A DNA stretch of 64,000 bases from Saccharopolyspora hirsuta (GTDB lineage: Bacteria; Actinomycetota; Actinomycetes; Mycobacteriales; Pseudonocardiaceae), in assembly GCF_008630535.1 (NCBI RefSeq), contig NZ_VWPH01000007.1, positions 62,001 through 126,000 on the forward strand, given 5' to 3'. How positions within the stretch are numbered: position 1 is the first letter of the stretch; every line of letters begins with the position of its first letter. The notes under the pieces were generated by a model that saw only the letters and a program-made list of their open reading frames with translations, did no database searches and was not told the DNA's origin. Positions 36,755 through 45,602 of the stretch are shown piece after piece. A program made the translations under genes and the position numbers.

Positions 36755-37201
36755 ACCGTCGGTGAACCGCGGGCCGACCGAGCGCGCGGTCACCACCCGA
36801 GTGCGTTCCGGCTGCTCCGCGGGCTCCTCGCCGTAGATCTGCTCGGTCACCAGCCGACCGTGCAGCTCGTCGGTCCGGTGCGCGCCGAGCACCGCCAGCA
36901 GCAGGTCGAACCGGCTGTCGGTCAGCGCCACCGCCACGTAGCAGAACCCGGCCAGGCCGATGAACACCAGCCCGGAAACCCACACCACGGGCGCGCCCTG
37001 CACCAGGAACATCACCGCGACGGCCAGCACCAGGCCGGACCCGAACGCCACCCCGCGGGCGATCGACACCTGCTTCAGCAGCGCGCGGAAGGCCGGGTAC
37101 TGCTCGCACAGCTGCCGGAGGATCCGGGCCCGCTCCCGGCGGTCCAGCTCGGCAAGCCGGCTCAGGCCCGCGGTGACCGGCTTCGCCGCGCGGTTGGCCA
37201 T
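36731..37201 (-). CDS. Two-TM membrane protein, unknown function
   Basis: 156-residue hypothetical. A charged helix (LAELDRRERARILRQLCEQY) leads into two membrane segments (about residues 49-68 and 72-92) and a hydrophilic tail of about 60 residues. It is an actinobacteria-type small membrane protein without an assigned domain. The ATG at 37201 has CAGGAG at 6 nt. Its end overlaps the DtxR-type gene in convergent orientation, so antisense transcription between them is possible. Confidence 0.65.
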   Translation of the reverse strand: MANRAAKPVTAGLSRLAELDRRERARILRQLCEQYPAFRALLKQVSIARGVAFGSGLVLAVAVMFLVQGAPVVWVSGLVFIGLAGFCYVAVALTDSRFDLLLAVLGAHRTDELHGRLVTEQIYGEEPAEQPERTRVVTARSVGPRFTDGSPVHADR

Positions 37202-37248
37202 GGCTGCTCCTGTACCCCCGGGTGCTTGCACGATCGGGCACTCCACGC

Positions 37249-37258
37249 GCGTATACGC
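37249..37258. promoter_or_regulatory. GCGTATACGC palindrome in divergent promoter region
   Basis: 10-bp perfect palindrome 48 bp upstream of the minus-strand membrane gene, in a 274-bp region divergent to the VOC gene. It could be an operator; a single short copy is weak evidence. I see no clear promoter for the VOC gene in the rest of the region. Confidence 0.25.
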
Positions 37259-37475
37259 ACGCTGAGTGACCACTCCTAGTCGATCACGTGGACCGTCCAG
37301 GATCAAGGCGTCATTCGGGGGCGTTCGATTGCGGAAAAGGCACCGAAAAGTAACGCCACCGGGTGACGGGCGTTCTCTTGATCGGCCGCAGGTGTTTTCG
37401 CCGCCGAGGCGCCGGTCACCCTCTGAGGTAGCCGGGGACGCTGCGGAGCCCCGCGGAAGCGCCGGAGGAGGAGCG

Positions 37476-38240
37476 ATGGCCATCGCAGTGGGCGCGCCCG
37501 CCTGGGTGGACCTGGCCACGAACGAGCTGTCCGCCACCCGCGACTTCTACACCGGTCTGTTCGGCTGGCACTGGATCCAGCGGCCGGACTACAACATCGC
37601 GCTGAAGGAGCACAAACCGGTCGCGGGCCTGCTCCCGCCGGAGACCGACGCGCCGACCGCCTGGACCCTGTACCTGGAGTGCGGTTCGGCCCGCCGAGCG
37701 GTGGAGCGCATCCGCGCGCTGGGCGGGAAGGTGCTGGTCCCGCCCACGGAAACGCCCGCGGACGAGATGTTCCTGGTCGCCGAGGACCCCACCGGAGCGG
37801 TGGTCGGCCTCTGGGAGGCCCCGCCCAACGGCACCTTCGGCCGGGATCACGCGGGCATGCTCTGCTGGGCCGAGCTGCACACCCGCGACGGCTCCGCGGC
37901 CGACCCGTTCTACGCCGACCTGCTGGGCTACCGCCAGGAGCAGATCGGCGAGCCGGGCGAGAGCTTCGACTACACCGTCTGGTACGTCGACGACCAGCCC
38001 ACCCTGGGCCGGTTCGAGACCAGCCTGACGCTGCAGGAGGAAGTGCCCGCGCACTGGCAGCTGTACTTCCAGGTCAACCCGGACCGCAACACCGACGAGG
38101 CGACCGCGAAGGCGGTGGAGCTCGGCGGCGAGGTCCTCCGCGAACCCACGGACTCCCCGCACGGCCGGGTCGCCCTCCTCCGCGACGTGGTCGGCGCGAC
38201 CTTCTTCATCATCGACACCGCCCAGCGCACCGGCGAGTGA
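37476..38240 (+). CDS. Tandem VOC (glyoxalase-fold) protein
   Basis: 254-residue protein made of two vicinal-oxygen-chelate domains (about residues 5-120 and 128-248). Each has the opening strand pattern (PAWVDLATNELSATRDFYTG; MLCWAELHTRDGSAADPFYA) and a closing strand (TGAVVGLWEAP; VVGATFFIIDTA). Such tandem VOC proteins include hydrolases and antibiotic-resistance or metal-binding proteins; the substrate is unknown here. GGAGGAGGAGCG precedes the ATG. It converges with the methyltransferase gene, 8 bp apart. Confidence 0.82.
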   Translation: MAIAVGAPAWVDLATNELSATRDFYTGLFGWHWIQRPDYNIALKEHKPVAGLLPPETDAPTAWTLYLECGSARRAVERIRALGGKVLVPPTETPADEMFLVAEDPTGAVVGLWEAPPNGTFGRDHAGMLCWAELHTRDGSAADPFYADLLGYRQEQIGEPGESFDYTVWYVDDQPTLGRFETSLTLQEEVPAHWQLYFQVNPDRNTDEATAKAVELGGEVLREPTDSPHGRVALLRDVVGATFFIIDTAQRTGE

Positions 38241-38248
38241 GCGGGCGT

Positions 38249-38980
38249 TCAGGGCGTCAGGAGGGTGGTCGGCTTGCGGCGGGTGCGGAGGCGGTAGCGG
38301 ACCGGCAGCGTGCAACCGGTGGTTTCGCGGGCCGCGCGGGCGGCGACCTTCGCGGAGAACTCGATGCCCAGGACCGCTTCCAGGGATTCCCGGTCGTCGA
38401 AGCGCCAGAGGGTGTCCACCGAGGTGCTGTCGAAGTCGTGGCGCTGGAAGAACGACTCGATCGCCGCCGGGTCGACCTGCGGCGCGTCCGCCCGCATCCA
38501 GTCGCCGTAGGGCGAGCTGCCCGCGTCCAGGTCCACGATGGCGATCGTGCCGCCCGGCCGCAGCACCCGCTCCGCCTCGGCCAGCCCCGGCTCGCAGCCG
38601 GGACCGAAGAAGTACGCCGTCCGGGCGTGCACCAGGTCCGCGCTGGCGTCGGCCAGCGGCAGCTGCTGGGCGGGCGCCTGCCGGACGTCCACGCCGGGGG
38701 TCCCGGCCACCCGGTGCCGCGCCCGCTCGACCAGCGGCTGGTGCGGTTCGACGCCGATCACGCTGCGCGCCTCGGCGGCGAACAGCGGCAGGTGGAAGCC
38801 GTCGCCGCAGCCGATGTCGACCACGTCCCGACCGGCCCAATCGCAGCGCTCCCGAAGCGCGCTCCACAGCACCCCGGTGGCGTCCTGGGCCCGGTTCTCG
38901 ATCTCGAACAGCTCCGGCCAGTGCCAGATGTTCGGGCTCGGCGTGACCTGCGGCCGAGCCGCCTTCCGCCAGCTGCGCAT
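38249..38980 (-). CDS. Class I SAM-dependent methyltransferase
   Basis: 243-residue methyltransferase with motif I VVDIGCGDGFHLPLFAAEA, motif II acidic end VIGVEPHQP, and LRPGGTIAIVDLD as motif III/post III. A short unusual N-terminus (NIWHWPELFEIENRAQDATG) recalls small-molecule methyltransferases. Substrate unknown. It is likely monocistronic; a structured repeat (R2) lies upstream of its start, between it and cdsA. Confidence 0.82.
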   Translation of the reverse strand: MRSWRKAARPQVTPSPNIWHWPELFEIENRAQDATGVLWSALRERCDWAGRDVVDIGCGDGFHLPLFAAEARSVIGVEPHQPLVERARHRVAGTPGVDVRQAPAQQLPLADASADLVHARTAYFFGPGCEPGLAEAERVLRPGGTIAIVDLDAGSSPYGDWMRADAPQVDPAAIESFFQRHDFDSTSVDTLWRFDDRESLEAVLGIEFSAKVAARAARETTGCTLPVRYRLRTRRKPTTLLTP

Positions 38981-39010
38981 CAGTGCTTGCCTTCGATCCT
39001 GGTCTTTTCT

Positions 39011-39170
39011 TGAAACGCCGAAGGCGTTCAGCCCACCTAAGCAACCGGCACCGCTGCGGGTTCTCAGACGTCACCTGCCGAGGACAGCCCGTTCGCCGTG
39101 TACTGGGCACGGGATCCCTCAGGCAGGTGGCGTCTGAGGTTCCGCTACCGGCACCGCCCAGCAGAACGAG
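39011..39170 (+). repeat. Structured repeat family 1, copy R2 with 5' hairpin
   Basis: Starts with a small hairpin AACGCC-GAAG-like loop-GGCGTT (39014-39028), then GCAACCGGCACCGC, then GCGGGTTCTCAG. Main stem 39061-39079 with 39122-39141, inner stems CCCGT/ACGGG and CCGTG/CACGG, and a 3' end CCGCTACCGGCACCGCC plus GCAGAACGAG. It lies between the methyltransferase start and the cdsA stop, opposite to both genes. Confidence 0.82.
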
Positions 39171-39186
39171 TTCGTCAGAAAGATCT

Positions 39187-40068
39187 TCAGGTCGGGATCA
39201 GCCAGAAGAGCATCATCCAGGCCGCTGCCGCGGACGGGAGGAGGGAGTCCATCCGGTCCATCAGGCCGCCGTGACCGGGCAACAGGTTGCCCATGTCCTT
39301 GATGCCCAGGTCGCGCTTGATCAGCGACTCCATCAGGTCGCCCAGCGTCGCGGTGCACACCAGGGCGGCGCCGAACAGCACGCCCTTCCACCAGTCGCCG
39401 CCCAGCAGCAGGGTCACCGACAGGGCCCCGGCCACCACGCCGACCAGCATCGATCCGCCAAAGCCCTCCCAGGACTTCTTCGGGCTGATCGTCGGCGCCA
39501 TCGGGTGCTTGCCGAACAGGACGCCGAACGCGTAACCACCGGTGTCGGAGGCGACGACGCCGATCATGAAGCACAGCGCGCGGAACGCGCCGTCCTCCGG
39601 CCGCACGAGCATCGCGGCGAACGCGGCGAACAGCGGGACGTAGGCCGCGGTGAACACCGATGCGGTCACGTCCCGCACGTAGCCGTCGACCCCGTGCCGG
39701 AACCGCCACGCCAGGCAGGCCAGCACCGTGATCGCGAACGCCACCAGCGCTCCGCGCAGGCCGAACGGCCAGGACAGCCACACCATGGCCTGCCCGCCCA
39801 CCAGCACGGGGACGAGCGAGACCCGGATGTCGGCGCCGCGCTTGAGCGCGTTGGACAGCTCCACGCTGGAGACCGCCACCGCGGCGGCGACGATGCCGAT
39901 GAAGACGAAGCGCACCATCAGCAGCGAGAGGATGATCGCGGCACCGAGCACTACCCCGACGCCGATGGCGGCACGGAGATCGCGTCCGGCCCGGGAAGGA
40001 CGCGAAGGCGGGTCCGGGGCGCCAGCGGGCATTCCGGACTCACCTTCGCACTGGCCGGCCGTCACCAC
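39187..40068 (-). CDS. cdsA: Phosphatidate cytidylyltransferase
   Basis: 293-residue membrane enzyme making CDP-diacylglycerol for phospholipid synthesis. About eight membrane helices follow a proline/arginine-rich cytoplasmic N-terminus. The C-terminal CTP-transferase signature is KDMGNLLPGHGGLMDRMDS, preceded by SPKKSWEGFGGS. The start is GTG immediately after the frr stop, so the genes are coupled; a downstream ATG (MPAGAPDPP) is an alternative. The pyrH-frr-cdsA order is widely conserved. Confidence 0.94.
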   Translation of the reverse strand: MVTAGQCEGESGMPAGAPDPPSRPSRAGRDLRAAIGVGVVLGAAIILSLLMVRFVFIGIVAAAVAVSSVELSNALKRGADIRVSLVPVLVGGQAMVWLSWPFGLRGALVAFAITVLACLAWRFRHGVDGYVRDVTASVFTAAYVPLFAAFAAMLVRPEDGAFRALCFMIGVVASDTGGYAFGVLFGKHPMAPTISPKKSWEGFGGSMLVGVVAGALSVTLLLGGDWWKGVLFGAALVCTATLGDLMESLIKRDLGIKDMGNLLPGHGGLMDRMDSLLPSAAAAWMMLFWLIPT

Positions 40069-40626
40069 TCAGACCTCGAGCAGTTCTGCTTCCTTGTGCT
40101 TCACAAGGTCGTCGATCTGGGCGGTGTAGCGGTGGGTGAGGTTGTCGAGCTCCTTCTCCCCGCGGGTGCCCTCGTCCTCACCGGCCTCGCCGTCCTTGAC
40201 GATGCGGTCGATCTCTTCCTTCACCTTGCGGCGGATGCCCCGCACGCTGACCTTGCCGTCCTCGCCCTTCTGCTTGGCGAGCTTGACCATCTCCTTGCGG
40301 CGCTCCTCGGTCATCTGCGGGATCGCCACCCGGATGAGCTGACCGTCGTTGGACGGGTTGACGCCCAGGTCGGAGTCGCGGATGGCCTTCTCCATCGCCG
40401 CCAGCTGGCTGGCGTCGTAGGGCTTGATGACCACCAACCGCGCCTCCGGCACGGAAACGCTGGCCAGCTGGTTCAACGGCGTCGGCGAACCGTAGTAGTC
40501 GACGACGATGCCGGAGAACATCGCGGGGTTCGCACGGCCGGTGCGCACGGTGGCCAGCTCGTCCTTGGCCCGCTCCACCGCCTTTTGCATCTTCTCCTCG
40601 CCTTCGAGAAGAGCTTCGTCGATCAC
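40069..40626 (-). CDS. frr: Ribosome recycling factor
   Basis: 185-residue protein that, with EF-G, splits post-termination ribosomes. The whole length matches RRF: long-helix residues ([40 protein letters not shown]), domain II around [20 protein letters not shown], and the C-terminal helix. It lies between pyrH (102 bp upstream) and cdsA (no gap) in the usual translation/lipid operon. Confidence 0.97.
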   Translation of the reverse strand: MIDEALLEGEEKMQKAVERAKDELATVRTGRANPAMFSGIVVDYYGSPTPLNQLASVSVPEARLVVIKPYDASQLAAMEKAIRDSDLGVNPSNDGQLIRVAIPQMTEERRKEMVKLAKQKGEDGKVSVRGIRRKVKEEIDRIVKDGEAGEDEGTRGEKELDNLTHRYTAQIDDLVKHKEAELLEV

Positions 40627-40728
40627 GGCTGCTCCTTAAGTCTGCCGACCGGTGGACATTGCAAGTGTCGCCCGCGGTGCGCCGCCGTCCCACGGCGGGC
40701 CCGCGACCAGATCAGGATCCCAGCACCG

Positions 40729-41478
40729 TCAGGCCGGCGCGGCGGCTGGGGTGCTGACCAACGTGCCGATCTTCTCCCCGCCGACCGCTCGGGCGATGTT
40801 GCCCTCCTGCAGCAGGTTGAACACCAGGATCGGCATGTGGTTGTCCATGCACAGGCTGAACGCGGTCGCATCGGCGACCTTCAGGCCGCGCTCCAGCACC
40901 TCCCGGTGCGTGATGCTGTCGAACAGCTTCGCGTCCGGGGTGGTCTTCGGGTCCGCGGTGTAGACGCCGTCGACGGCCTTGGCCATCAGCACGACCTCGC
41001 AGCCGATCTCCAGCGCCCGCTGCGCCGCGGTGGTGTCGGTGGAGAAGTAGGGCATCCCGGTGCCCGCGCCGAAGATCACCACGCGGCCCTTCTCCATGTG
41101 CCGCATGGCGCGGCGCGGGATGTAGGGCTCGGCCACCTGGCCCATGGTGATCGCGGTCATCACGCGGGTGTCGATGCCGTGCTCGCGCTCCAGGAAGTCC
41201 TGCAGCGCCAGGCAGTTCATCACGGTGCCCAGCATGGCCATGTAGTCGCCACGAGCCCGCTCCATCCCGCGCTGCTGCAGCTCGGCGCCGCGGAAGAAGT
41301 TGCCGCCGCCGATCACGATGGCCACCTCGACCCCGTCGGCGACGATCTCGGCGATCTGCCGGGCCACCGTGCCGACCACGTCCGGGTCGATCCCGACGCT
41401 GCCCCCGCCGAACATCTCACCGCCCAGTTTGAGCAGCACCCGGCCGTAACCGCGCTGCGTTGGGCCCTCGTCGGTCAC
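40729..41478 (-). CDS. pyrH: UMP kinase
   Basis: 249-residue amino-acid-kinase-fold UMP kinase of pyrimidine nucleotide synthesis. Motifs: [13 protein letters not shown] at the N-terminus, [34 protein letters not shown] and [21 protein letters not shown] short Ala/Pro tail ends the protein. The start is GTG 41478 behind AGGAGG at 6 nt. A repeat copy and the tsf terminator separate it from tsf, so it should have its own promoter. Confidence 0.96.
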   Translation of the reverse strand: MTDEGPTQRGYGRVLLKLGGEMFGGGSVGIDPDVVGTVARQIAEIVADGVEVAIVIGGGNFFRGAELQQRGMERARGDYMAMLGTVMNCLALQDFLEREHGIDTRVMTAITMGQVAEPYIPRRAMRHMEKGRVVIFGAGTGMPYFSTDTTAAQRALEIGCEVVLMAKAVDGVYTADPKTTPDAKLFDSITHREVLERGLKVADATAFSLCMDNHMPILVFNLLQEGNIARAVGGEKIGTLVSTPAAAPA

Positions 41479-41530
41479 TGATTCCTCCTGCGAGGTTCTT
41501 CTGTGGTCAATTCGCGTTGGTGGGCACCTG

Positions 41531-41605
41531 GCGGAACCTCATGCGCCTTCTCGGCCGGGACCCGCCCGTCTGGGCCGGTCCTCGAGAAGGCGCATGAGAA
41601 CCCGC
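41531..41605 (-). repeat. Structured repeat family 1, divergent copy R3
   Basis: On the minus strand: GCGGGTTCTCA, then arm TGCGCCTTCTC, GAGGAC, a shortened centre with GGACC/GGTCC, then GAGAAGGCGCA and TGAGGTTCCGC. The main stem is perfect but has a different sequence from other copies, keeping only the conserved ends and GAGGAC. It lies between pyrH and tsf, in gene orientation. Confidence 0.72.
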
Positions 41606-41693
41606 AGGTCGTGAGCCCACTGCTGTCCAGTGCAGTCGAGCGCGTCGCACTTCTCAACCGCGCGGGCCGCGCCGACACCGCGATCTTGCGAAA

Positions 41694-41723
41694 GCGCCCC
41701 GCCTTTCCACGAAGGCGGGGCGC
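41694..41723 (-). terminator. Intrinsic terminator of rpsB-tsf
   Basis: 12-bp perfect stem GCGCCCCGCCTT / AAGGCGGGGCGC with a 6-nt loop. On the minus strand it is followed by TTT, about 95 bp after the tsf stop. Confidence 0.82.
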
Positions 41724-41818
41724 CGAAGCCGCGTCTGGCGGCTGCCGAGCCGACCTGCGCAGCTGCGCAGGTGGGACACCGCTGGGTGCTGGCCCGGCAG
41801 GCCGCCCGCAGCAGCAGG

Positions 41819-42634
41819 TCAGGCCTGGCCGACCTCGAACCGGACGAAGCCGGTGACCGTCACGCCGGCCTCGTCCAGCAGCGCCTTGACGGTCTTCTTG
41901 TTGTCCTGCACGGACGGCTGGTCCAGCAGGGCGTTCTCCTTGAAGAAGCCGTTCAGGCGACCCTCGACGATCTTCGGCAGGGCCTTCTCCGGCTTGCCCT
42001 CCGCCTTCGCGGTCTCCTCGGCGATGCGCCGCTCGTTGGCGACGATGTCCTCCGGGACCTCGTCGCGGTGCAGGTACTTCGGCTTGAGCGCGGCGACCTG
42101 CATCGCGGCACCGCGAGCGGCCTCGGCGTTGTCACCGGTGTACTCGACCAGCACGCCGACCGCCGGGGGCAGGTCCGCGGAGCGGCGGTGCAGGTAGGTG
42201 GCCACGGCGCCGTCGAACTTGGCGACCCGGCGCAACTCCAGCTTCTCGCCGATCTTGGCGGACAGCTCCTGGATGGCGTCGGCGACGGTCTTGCCGTCCA
42301 GCGGCGCGGCCAGCGCGCTCTCCAGGTCACCGGCACCGGCCTCGCGGACCGCGGCGGCGATCTTGTTCGCCAGCTGGATGAACTCGTCGTTCTTGGCGAC
42401 GAAGTCCGTCTCGCTGTTCAGCTCGATCAGCACCCCGCCGTCCGCGGCGACCAGGCCCTCGGCGGTCGCGCGCTCGGCGCGCTTGCCGACGTCCTTGGCA
42501 CCCTTGATGCGGAGGCTCTCGACGGCCTTGTCGAAGTCGCCGTCGTTCTGGTCGAGCGCCTTCTTGCAGTCCATCATGCCGGCGCCGGTCAGCTCGCGAA
42601 GACGCTTGACGTCGGCCGCACTGAAGTTCGCCAT
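41819..42634 (-). CDS. tsf: Elongation factor Ts
   Basis: 271-residue guanine-nucleotide exchange factor for EF-Tu. The N-terminal UBA-like region and EF-Tu contact motif are clear ([20 protein letters not shown], then [20 protein letters not shown]), with the [15 protein letters not shown] core and C-terminal [14 protein letters not shown]. It follows rpsB across a 183-bp gap that contains two hairpins. Confidence 0.97.
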   Translation of the reverse strand: MANFSAADVKRLRELTGAGMMDCKKALDQNDGDFDKAVESLRIKGAKDVGKRAERATAEGLVAADGGVLIELNSETDFVAKNDEFIQLANKIAAAVREAGAGDLESALAAPLDGKTVADAIQELSAKIGEKLELRRVAKFDGAVATYLHRRSADLPPAVGVLVEYTGDNAEAARGAAMQVAALKPKYLHRDEVPEDIVANERRIAEETAKAEGKPEKALPKIVEGRLNGFFKENALLDQPSVQDNKKTVKALLDEAGVTVTGFVRFEVGQA

Positions 42635-42742
42635 CGTGCGTTATCCGTCCCTCTTGTTACGCAGCTTCGAAGGTCTTGCAGGCGGGCAACGACCCCGCGG
42701 CGTCCGATCCGCTCGGCGGGGCGGCGTGCCCAGCTCGGGAAA

Positions 42743-42811
42743 TCACACCCGCAAGTGTGACTGGCAGGCAGCCTGATCGCGCCCCGCGCCCGACCAGCGG
42801 ACGCGGGGCGC
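42743..42811 (-). terminator. Intercistronic hairpins between rpsB and tsf
   Basis: Two inverted repeats: GCGCCCCGCG / CGCGGGGCGC (42779-42788, 42802-42811) 6 bp after the rpsB stop, and TCACA-N8-TGTGA (42743-42760) closer to tsf. The first has no U-tract and may only attenuate, adjusting the tsf to rpsB ratio. Confidence 0.6.
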
Positions 42812-42817
42812 GGCGCA

Positions 42818-43636
42818 TCAGGACTGCGCGGGCTGCTCGCCGCCCTCGGCGGCCTGGCCGGAACCGGCCAGCAGCTCCTTCTCCCACTCGGCCAGCGGCT
42901 CGCCACCGGCCGGCTTCTCCTCGCCCTCCGGGGTGCCGTTGGTGCGGCCGCTGCGGGCCATCAGGCCCTCGGCGACGCCGTCGGCGACCACGCGGGTCAG
43001 CAGGGCGGCGGAGCGGATCGCGTCGTCGTTGCCCGGGATCGGGTAGTCGACCTCGTCCGGGTCGCAGTTGGTGTCCAGGATCGCCACCACCGGGATGCCC
43101 AGCTTGCGGGCCTCGCCGACGGCGATGTGCTCCTTCTTGGTGTCCACGATCCACACGGCGCTGGGCACCTTGCTCATGTCGCGGATACCGCCGAGGGTCT
43201 TCTCGAGCTTGTCCTTCTCGCGGGTCAGCATCAAGATCTCCTTCTTGGTGCGACCCTCGAAGCCCCCGGTCTGCTCCATGGTCTCGAGTTCCTTGAGACG
43301 CTGCAGACGCTTGTGGACGGTCTGGAAGTTGGTGAGCATGCCGCCCAGCCAGCGCTGGTTGACGAACGGCATGCCGACCCGCTGGGCCTGCTCGGCGATC
43401 GCTTCCTGCGCCTGCTTCTTGGTGCCGACGAACAGGATCGTCCCGCCGTGCGCGACCGTCTGCTTGACGAAGTCGAACGCCCCGTCGATGTAGGACAGCG
43501 TCTGCTGCAGGTCGATGATGTAGATGCCGTTGCGCTCGGTGAAGATGTAGCGCTTCATCTTCGGGTTCCAGCGACGGGTCTGGTGCCCGAAGTGCACGCC
43601 GCTGTCGAGCAGCTGCTTCATGGTGACGACGGCCAT
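42818..43636 (-). CDS. rpsB: 30S ribosomal protein uS2
   Basis: 272-residue ribosomal protein with all uS2 signatures: [58 protein letters not shown] and [20 protein letters not shown]. The C-terminus carries the acidic, Gly/Ala-rich extension ([19 protein letters not shown]) common in Actinobacteria. ATG 43636 was chosen from the longer open frame by homology. It is the first gene of the rpsB-tsf unit, with a leader of about 280 nt. Confidence 0.97.
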   Translation of the reverse strand: MAVVTMKQLLDSGVHFGHQTRRWNPKMKRYIFTERNGIYIIDLQQTLSYIDGAFDFVKQTVAHGGTILFVGTKKQAQEAIAEQAQRVGMPFVNQRWLGGMLTNFQTVHKRLQRLKELETMEQTGGFEGRTKKEILMLTREKDKLEKTLGGIRDMSKVPSAVWIVDTKKEHIAVGEARKLGIPVVAILDTNCDPDEVDYPIPGNDDAIRSAALLTRVVADGVAEGLMARSGRTNGTPEGEEKPAGGEPLAEWEKELLAGSGQAAEGGEQPAQS

Positions 43637-44042
43637 GGCCTGATTCGCACCTCGTGAGTCGGGCGCGCCGGGTGGCGCGCGATTCGGTTGCCGCGACGAG
43701 CCGGGTGACCCGCCGCCCTGGTACCCGCCCCGGCCACCCCACCCGGGCTCGCGAGGAGCTCGGGACCGCGGGGCACCGGCACCCTGCCGGGGGCAGCAGC
43801 GTCCGAGGTGTTGAACTCGGTACTGAGCCACCTGGTGGCCGACCGTTCGGTCGAGCTACCTGCGCAGGCGTGGCGTGCGGGCACGCGAAGTCGGTCCGTG
43901 CGGACACGAAACCGCGCCAACAGTGTACTGGACGCACCAGCTGACCCGATCGTGGACCGCGAGTTGTCCACAGCCGCCTGGTTTGTCCACAGATTTCCGC
44001 TTCCCCCTGTTGCCCGCGGCGGCGCGCGGCCACTGTGGGGGC
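43637..44042. other. rpsB leader and divergent M23 promoter region
   Basis: 406 bp without a gene. On the minus strand TACACT (43922-43927) is a fair -10 for rpsB, leaving a leader of about 280 nt rich in G/C stems, as if for autoregulation by S2. On the plus side two TTGTCCACA sequences (43964-43972 and 43983-43991) precede the peptidase gene. Confidence 0.5.
43964..43991 (+). promoter_or_regulatory. Pair of DnaA-box-like sequences
   Basis: Two exact copies of TTGTCCACA (43964-43972 and 43983-43991), 19 bp start to start, in direct orientation. TTGTCCACA is the preferred DnaA box of high-GC actinomycetes. They lie 52 bp upstream of the M23 peptidase gene and behind the rpsB promoter region. 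Confidence 0.55.
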
Positions 44043-44585
44043 ATGCGCTTGTTGATCACATCAGCCCTGCTGTGCGGCGGTTTCACCACCGCCGCGATCG
44101 GCCTGGCCGCCGCGCCAGAGCCGACCACCCCGCCCGCCCCGGCACCGGCCGCGCGGGCCTCCGAAGGCCAGTTCGGGTGGCCGCTGGCACCACCGCCTGC
44201 CGTCGCCCGACCGTTCGAAGCCCCGGCGCACACCTACGGCCCCGGCCACCGCGGGGTGGACCTGGTCGGCGAGGTCGGCCAACCCGTGCTGGCCGCGGGC
44301 GACGGGCTCGTGGTCTTCGCAGGTCAGGTGGCCGGGCGCAACCTGGTGTCGATCGAGCACCCGACGGGCCTGCGCACCACCTACGAGCCGGTCCGCCCGG
44401 CGGTGTCGGTCGGCGACCAGGTCGCCAGGGGTCAGCCGATCGGCGACCTGGAGCCGGGCCACCCGGAGTGCACGGCGCAACCGCCTCAGGCCTGCCTGCA
44501 CTGGGGAGCCCGCGAGCGGGTGGCCTACCTGGACCCGCTCCGCCTCCTGGGCATCGGCCACGTCCGCCTGCTGCCCTGGGACTGA
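44043..44585 (+). CDS. Secreted M23-type peptidase-like protein
   Basis: 180-residue exported protein with an N-terminal signal sequence (MRLLITSALLCGGFTTAAIG, probable cleavage after AAA near residue 27), a proline/alanine linker and a LytM/peptidase M23 fold. Zinc ligands are recognisable in GHRGVDLVGEVGQPVLAAG (H, D) and LHWGARE. Family members cut peptidoglycan peptides. Its position next to rpsB-tsf is shared with mycobacteria. The ATG lacks a good ribosome-binding site. Confidence 0.82.
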   Translation: MRLLITSALLCGGFTTAAIGLAAAPEPTTPPAPAPAARASEGQFGWPLAPPPAVARPFEAPAHTYGPGHRGVDLVGEVGQPVLAAGDGLVVFAGQVAGRNLVSIEHPTGLRTTYEPVRPAVSVGDQVARGQPIGDLEPGHPECTAQPPQACLHWGARERVAYLDPLRLLGIGHVRLLPWD

Positions 44586-44595
44586 CCGGAGGCAC

Positions 44596-44636
44596 GAGCC
44601 GGGGTGGCGACCTCCGCGAGATCGCCACCCCGGCTC
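44596..44636. terminator. Bidirectional terminator between M23 gene and whiG
   Basis: Perfect 15-bp stem GAGCCGGGGTGGCGA (44596-44610) with 44622-44636 and an 11-nt loop, between convergent stop codons. Confidence 0.82.
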
Positions 44637-44645
44637 GACGGGCCG

Positions 44646-45602
44646 TCAGCCCGCTTCGGTGAGCTTGGTGCGCAGGCGCAGCACCGCCCTGGTGTGCAGC
44701 TGGCAGACGCGCGACTCCGTCACCCCGAGGACCTTGCCGATCTCGGCGAGGGTGAGGTTCTCGAAGTAGTAGAGCGTGACCACCACCCGATCGCGCTCGC
44801 TCAGGCGTTCCACCGCTTCGGCCAGCTGTCGGCGGCTGTCCCGGTCCACCAGGGCCGCGACCGGGTCCTCGGCGCGGTCGTCGGGCAGCGTCTCGGCCAG
44901 GGAGGCCTGCATCGGCCCGGCCCCGATCAGGTCGTCCAGCGCGATCACGCTGGTCATCTGCAGCTGGGCGAACAGCTCGCGGAGCTCGTCCAGGGACAGC
45001 TCCAGCTCGGCGGCCAGCTCGGCGTCGGTGGCCGTGCGCTGCAGCTTCGCTTCCAGGCGCTCCAGCGCCCGCTCGACGTCCCTGGCCCGGCTGCGCACCG
45101 ATCGGGGGACCCAGTCCTGGGCGCGCAGGTCGTCCAGGATGGCGCCCCGGATGCGCTGCATCGCGTAGGTCTCGAACTTCAGGCCGCGCTCGGGCTCGAA
45201 CTTCTCGATCGCGTCGACCAGGCCGAAGATGCCGGACTGGATCAGGTCGGAGACCTCGACGTGCGAGGGCAGCCCGGTGCCCACCCGGCCCGCGACGTAC
45301 TTGACCAGCGGCGCGTAGTGCAGCACCAAGCGGTCGCGGAGCTCCTGGTCGCGCCGCTCGCCGAACGCCTGCCAGAGCGCGACGATGCCCGCTTCGACGT
45401 CGTCGGCGCTGCGCTGGTCCCCGTCCGCGGCCGCAGCGGCTTCGGCCGCCAGGGACAGTCCGCGGCGACGCACGCACTCGTGGGCGTGACCGTTCGTCGC
45501 GCCGCCTTGATCACGGGCGGTCACCGGCGCCGAGTTCGGTCTCGCGGCCACCGTGTCGGCGCCGCCCCCGGCGTGGTCAGGAACGGGGGTGGGTTCGGTC
45601 AT
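44646..45602 (-). CDS. whiG: Sporulation sigma factor, WhiG/FliA type
   Basis: 318-residue sigma-28-class factor. Region 2 contains [38 protein letters not shown] and [20 protein letters not shown]. Region 4 ends [19 protein letters not shown]. In Streptomyces WhiG starts the aerial-hypha-to-spore programme. This copy has an unusually long N-terminal extension (about 75 residues before region 1.2), so a later start (for example after [10 protein letters not shown]) is possible. Its 5' end overlaps xerC by 26 bp, so it is probably co-transcribed with that recombinase. Confidence 0.92.
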   Translation of the reverse strand: MTEPTPVPDHAGGGADTVAARPNSAPVTARDQGGATNGHAHECVRRRGLSLAAEAAAAADGDQRSADDVEAGIVALWQAFGERRDQELRDRLVLHYAPLVKYVAGRVGTGLPSHVEVSDLIQSGIFGLVDAIEKFEPERGLKFETYAMQRIRGAILDDLRAQDWVPRSVRSRARDVERALERLEAKLQRTATDAELAAELELSLDELRELFAQLQMTSVIALDDLIGAGPMQASLAETLPDDRAEDPVAALVDRDSRRQLAEAVERLSERDRVVVTLYYFENLTLAEIGKVLGVTESRVCQLHTRAVLRLRTKLTEAG

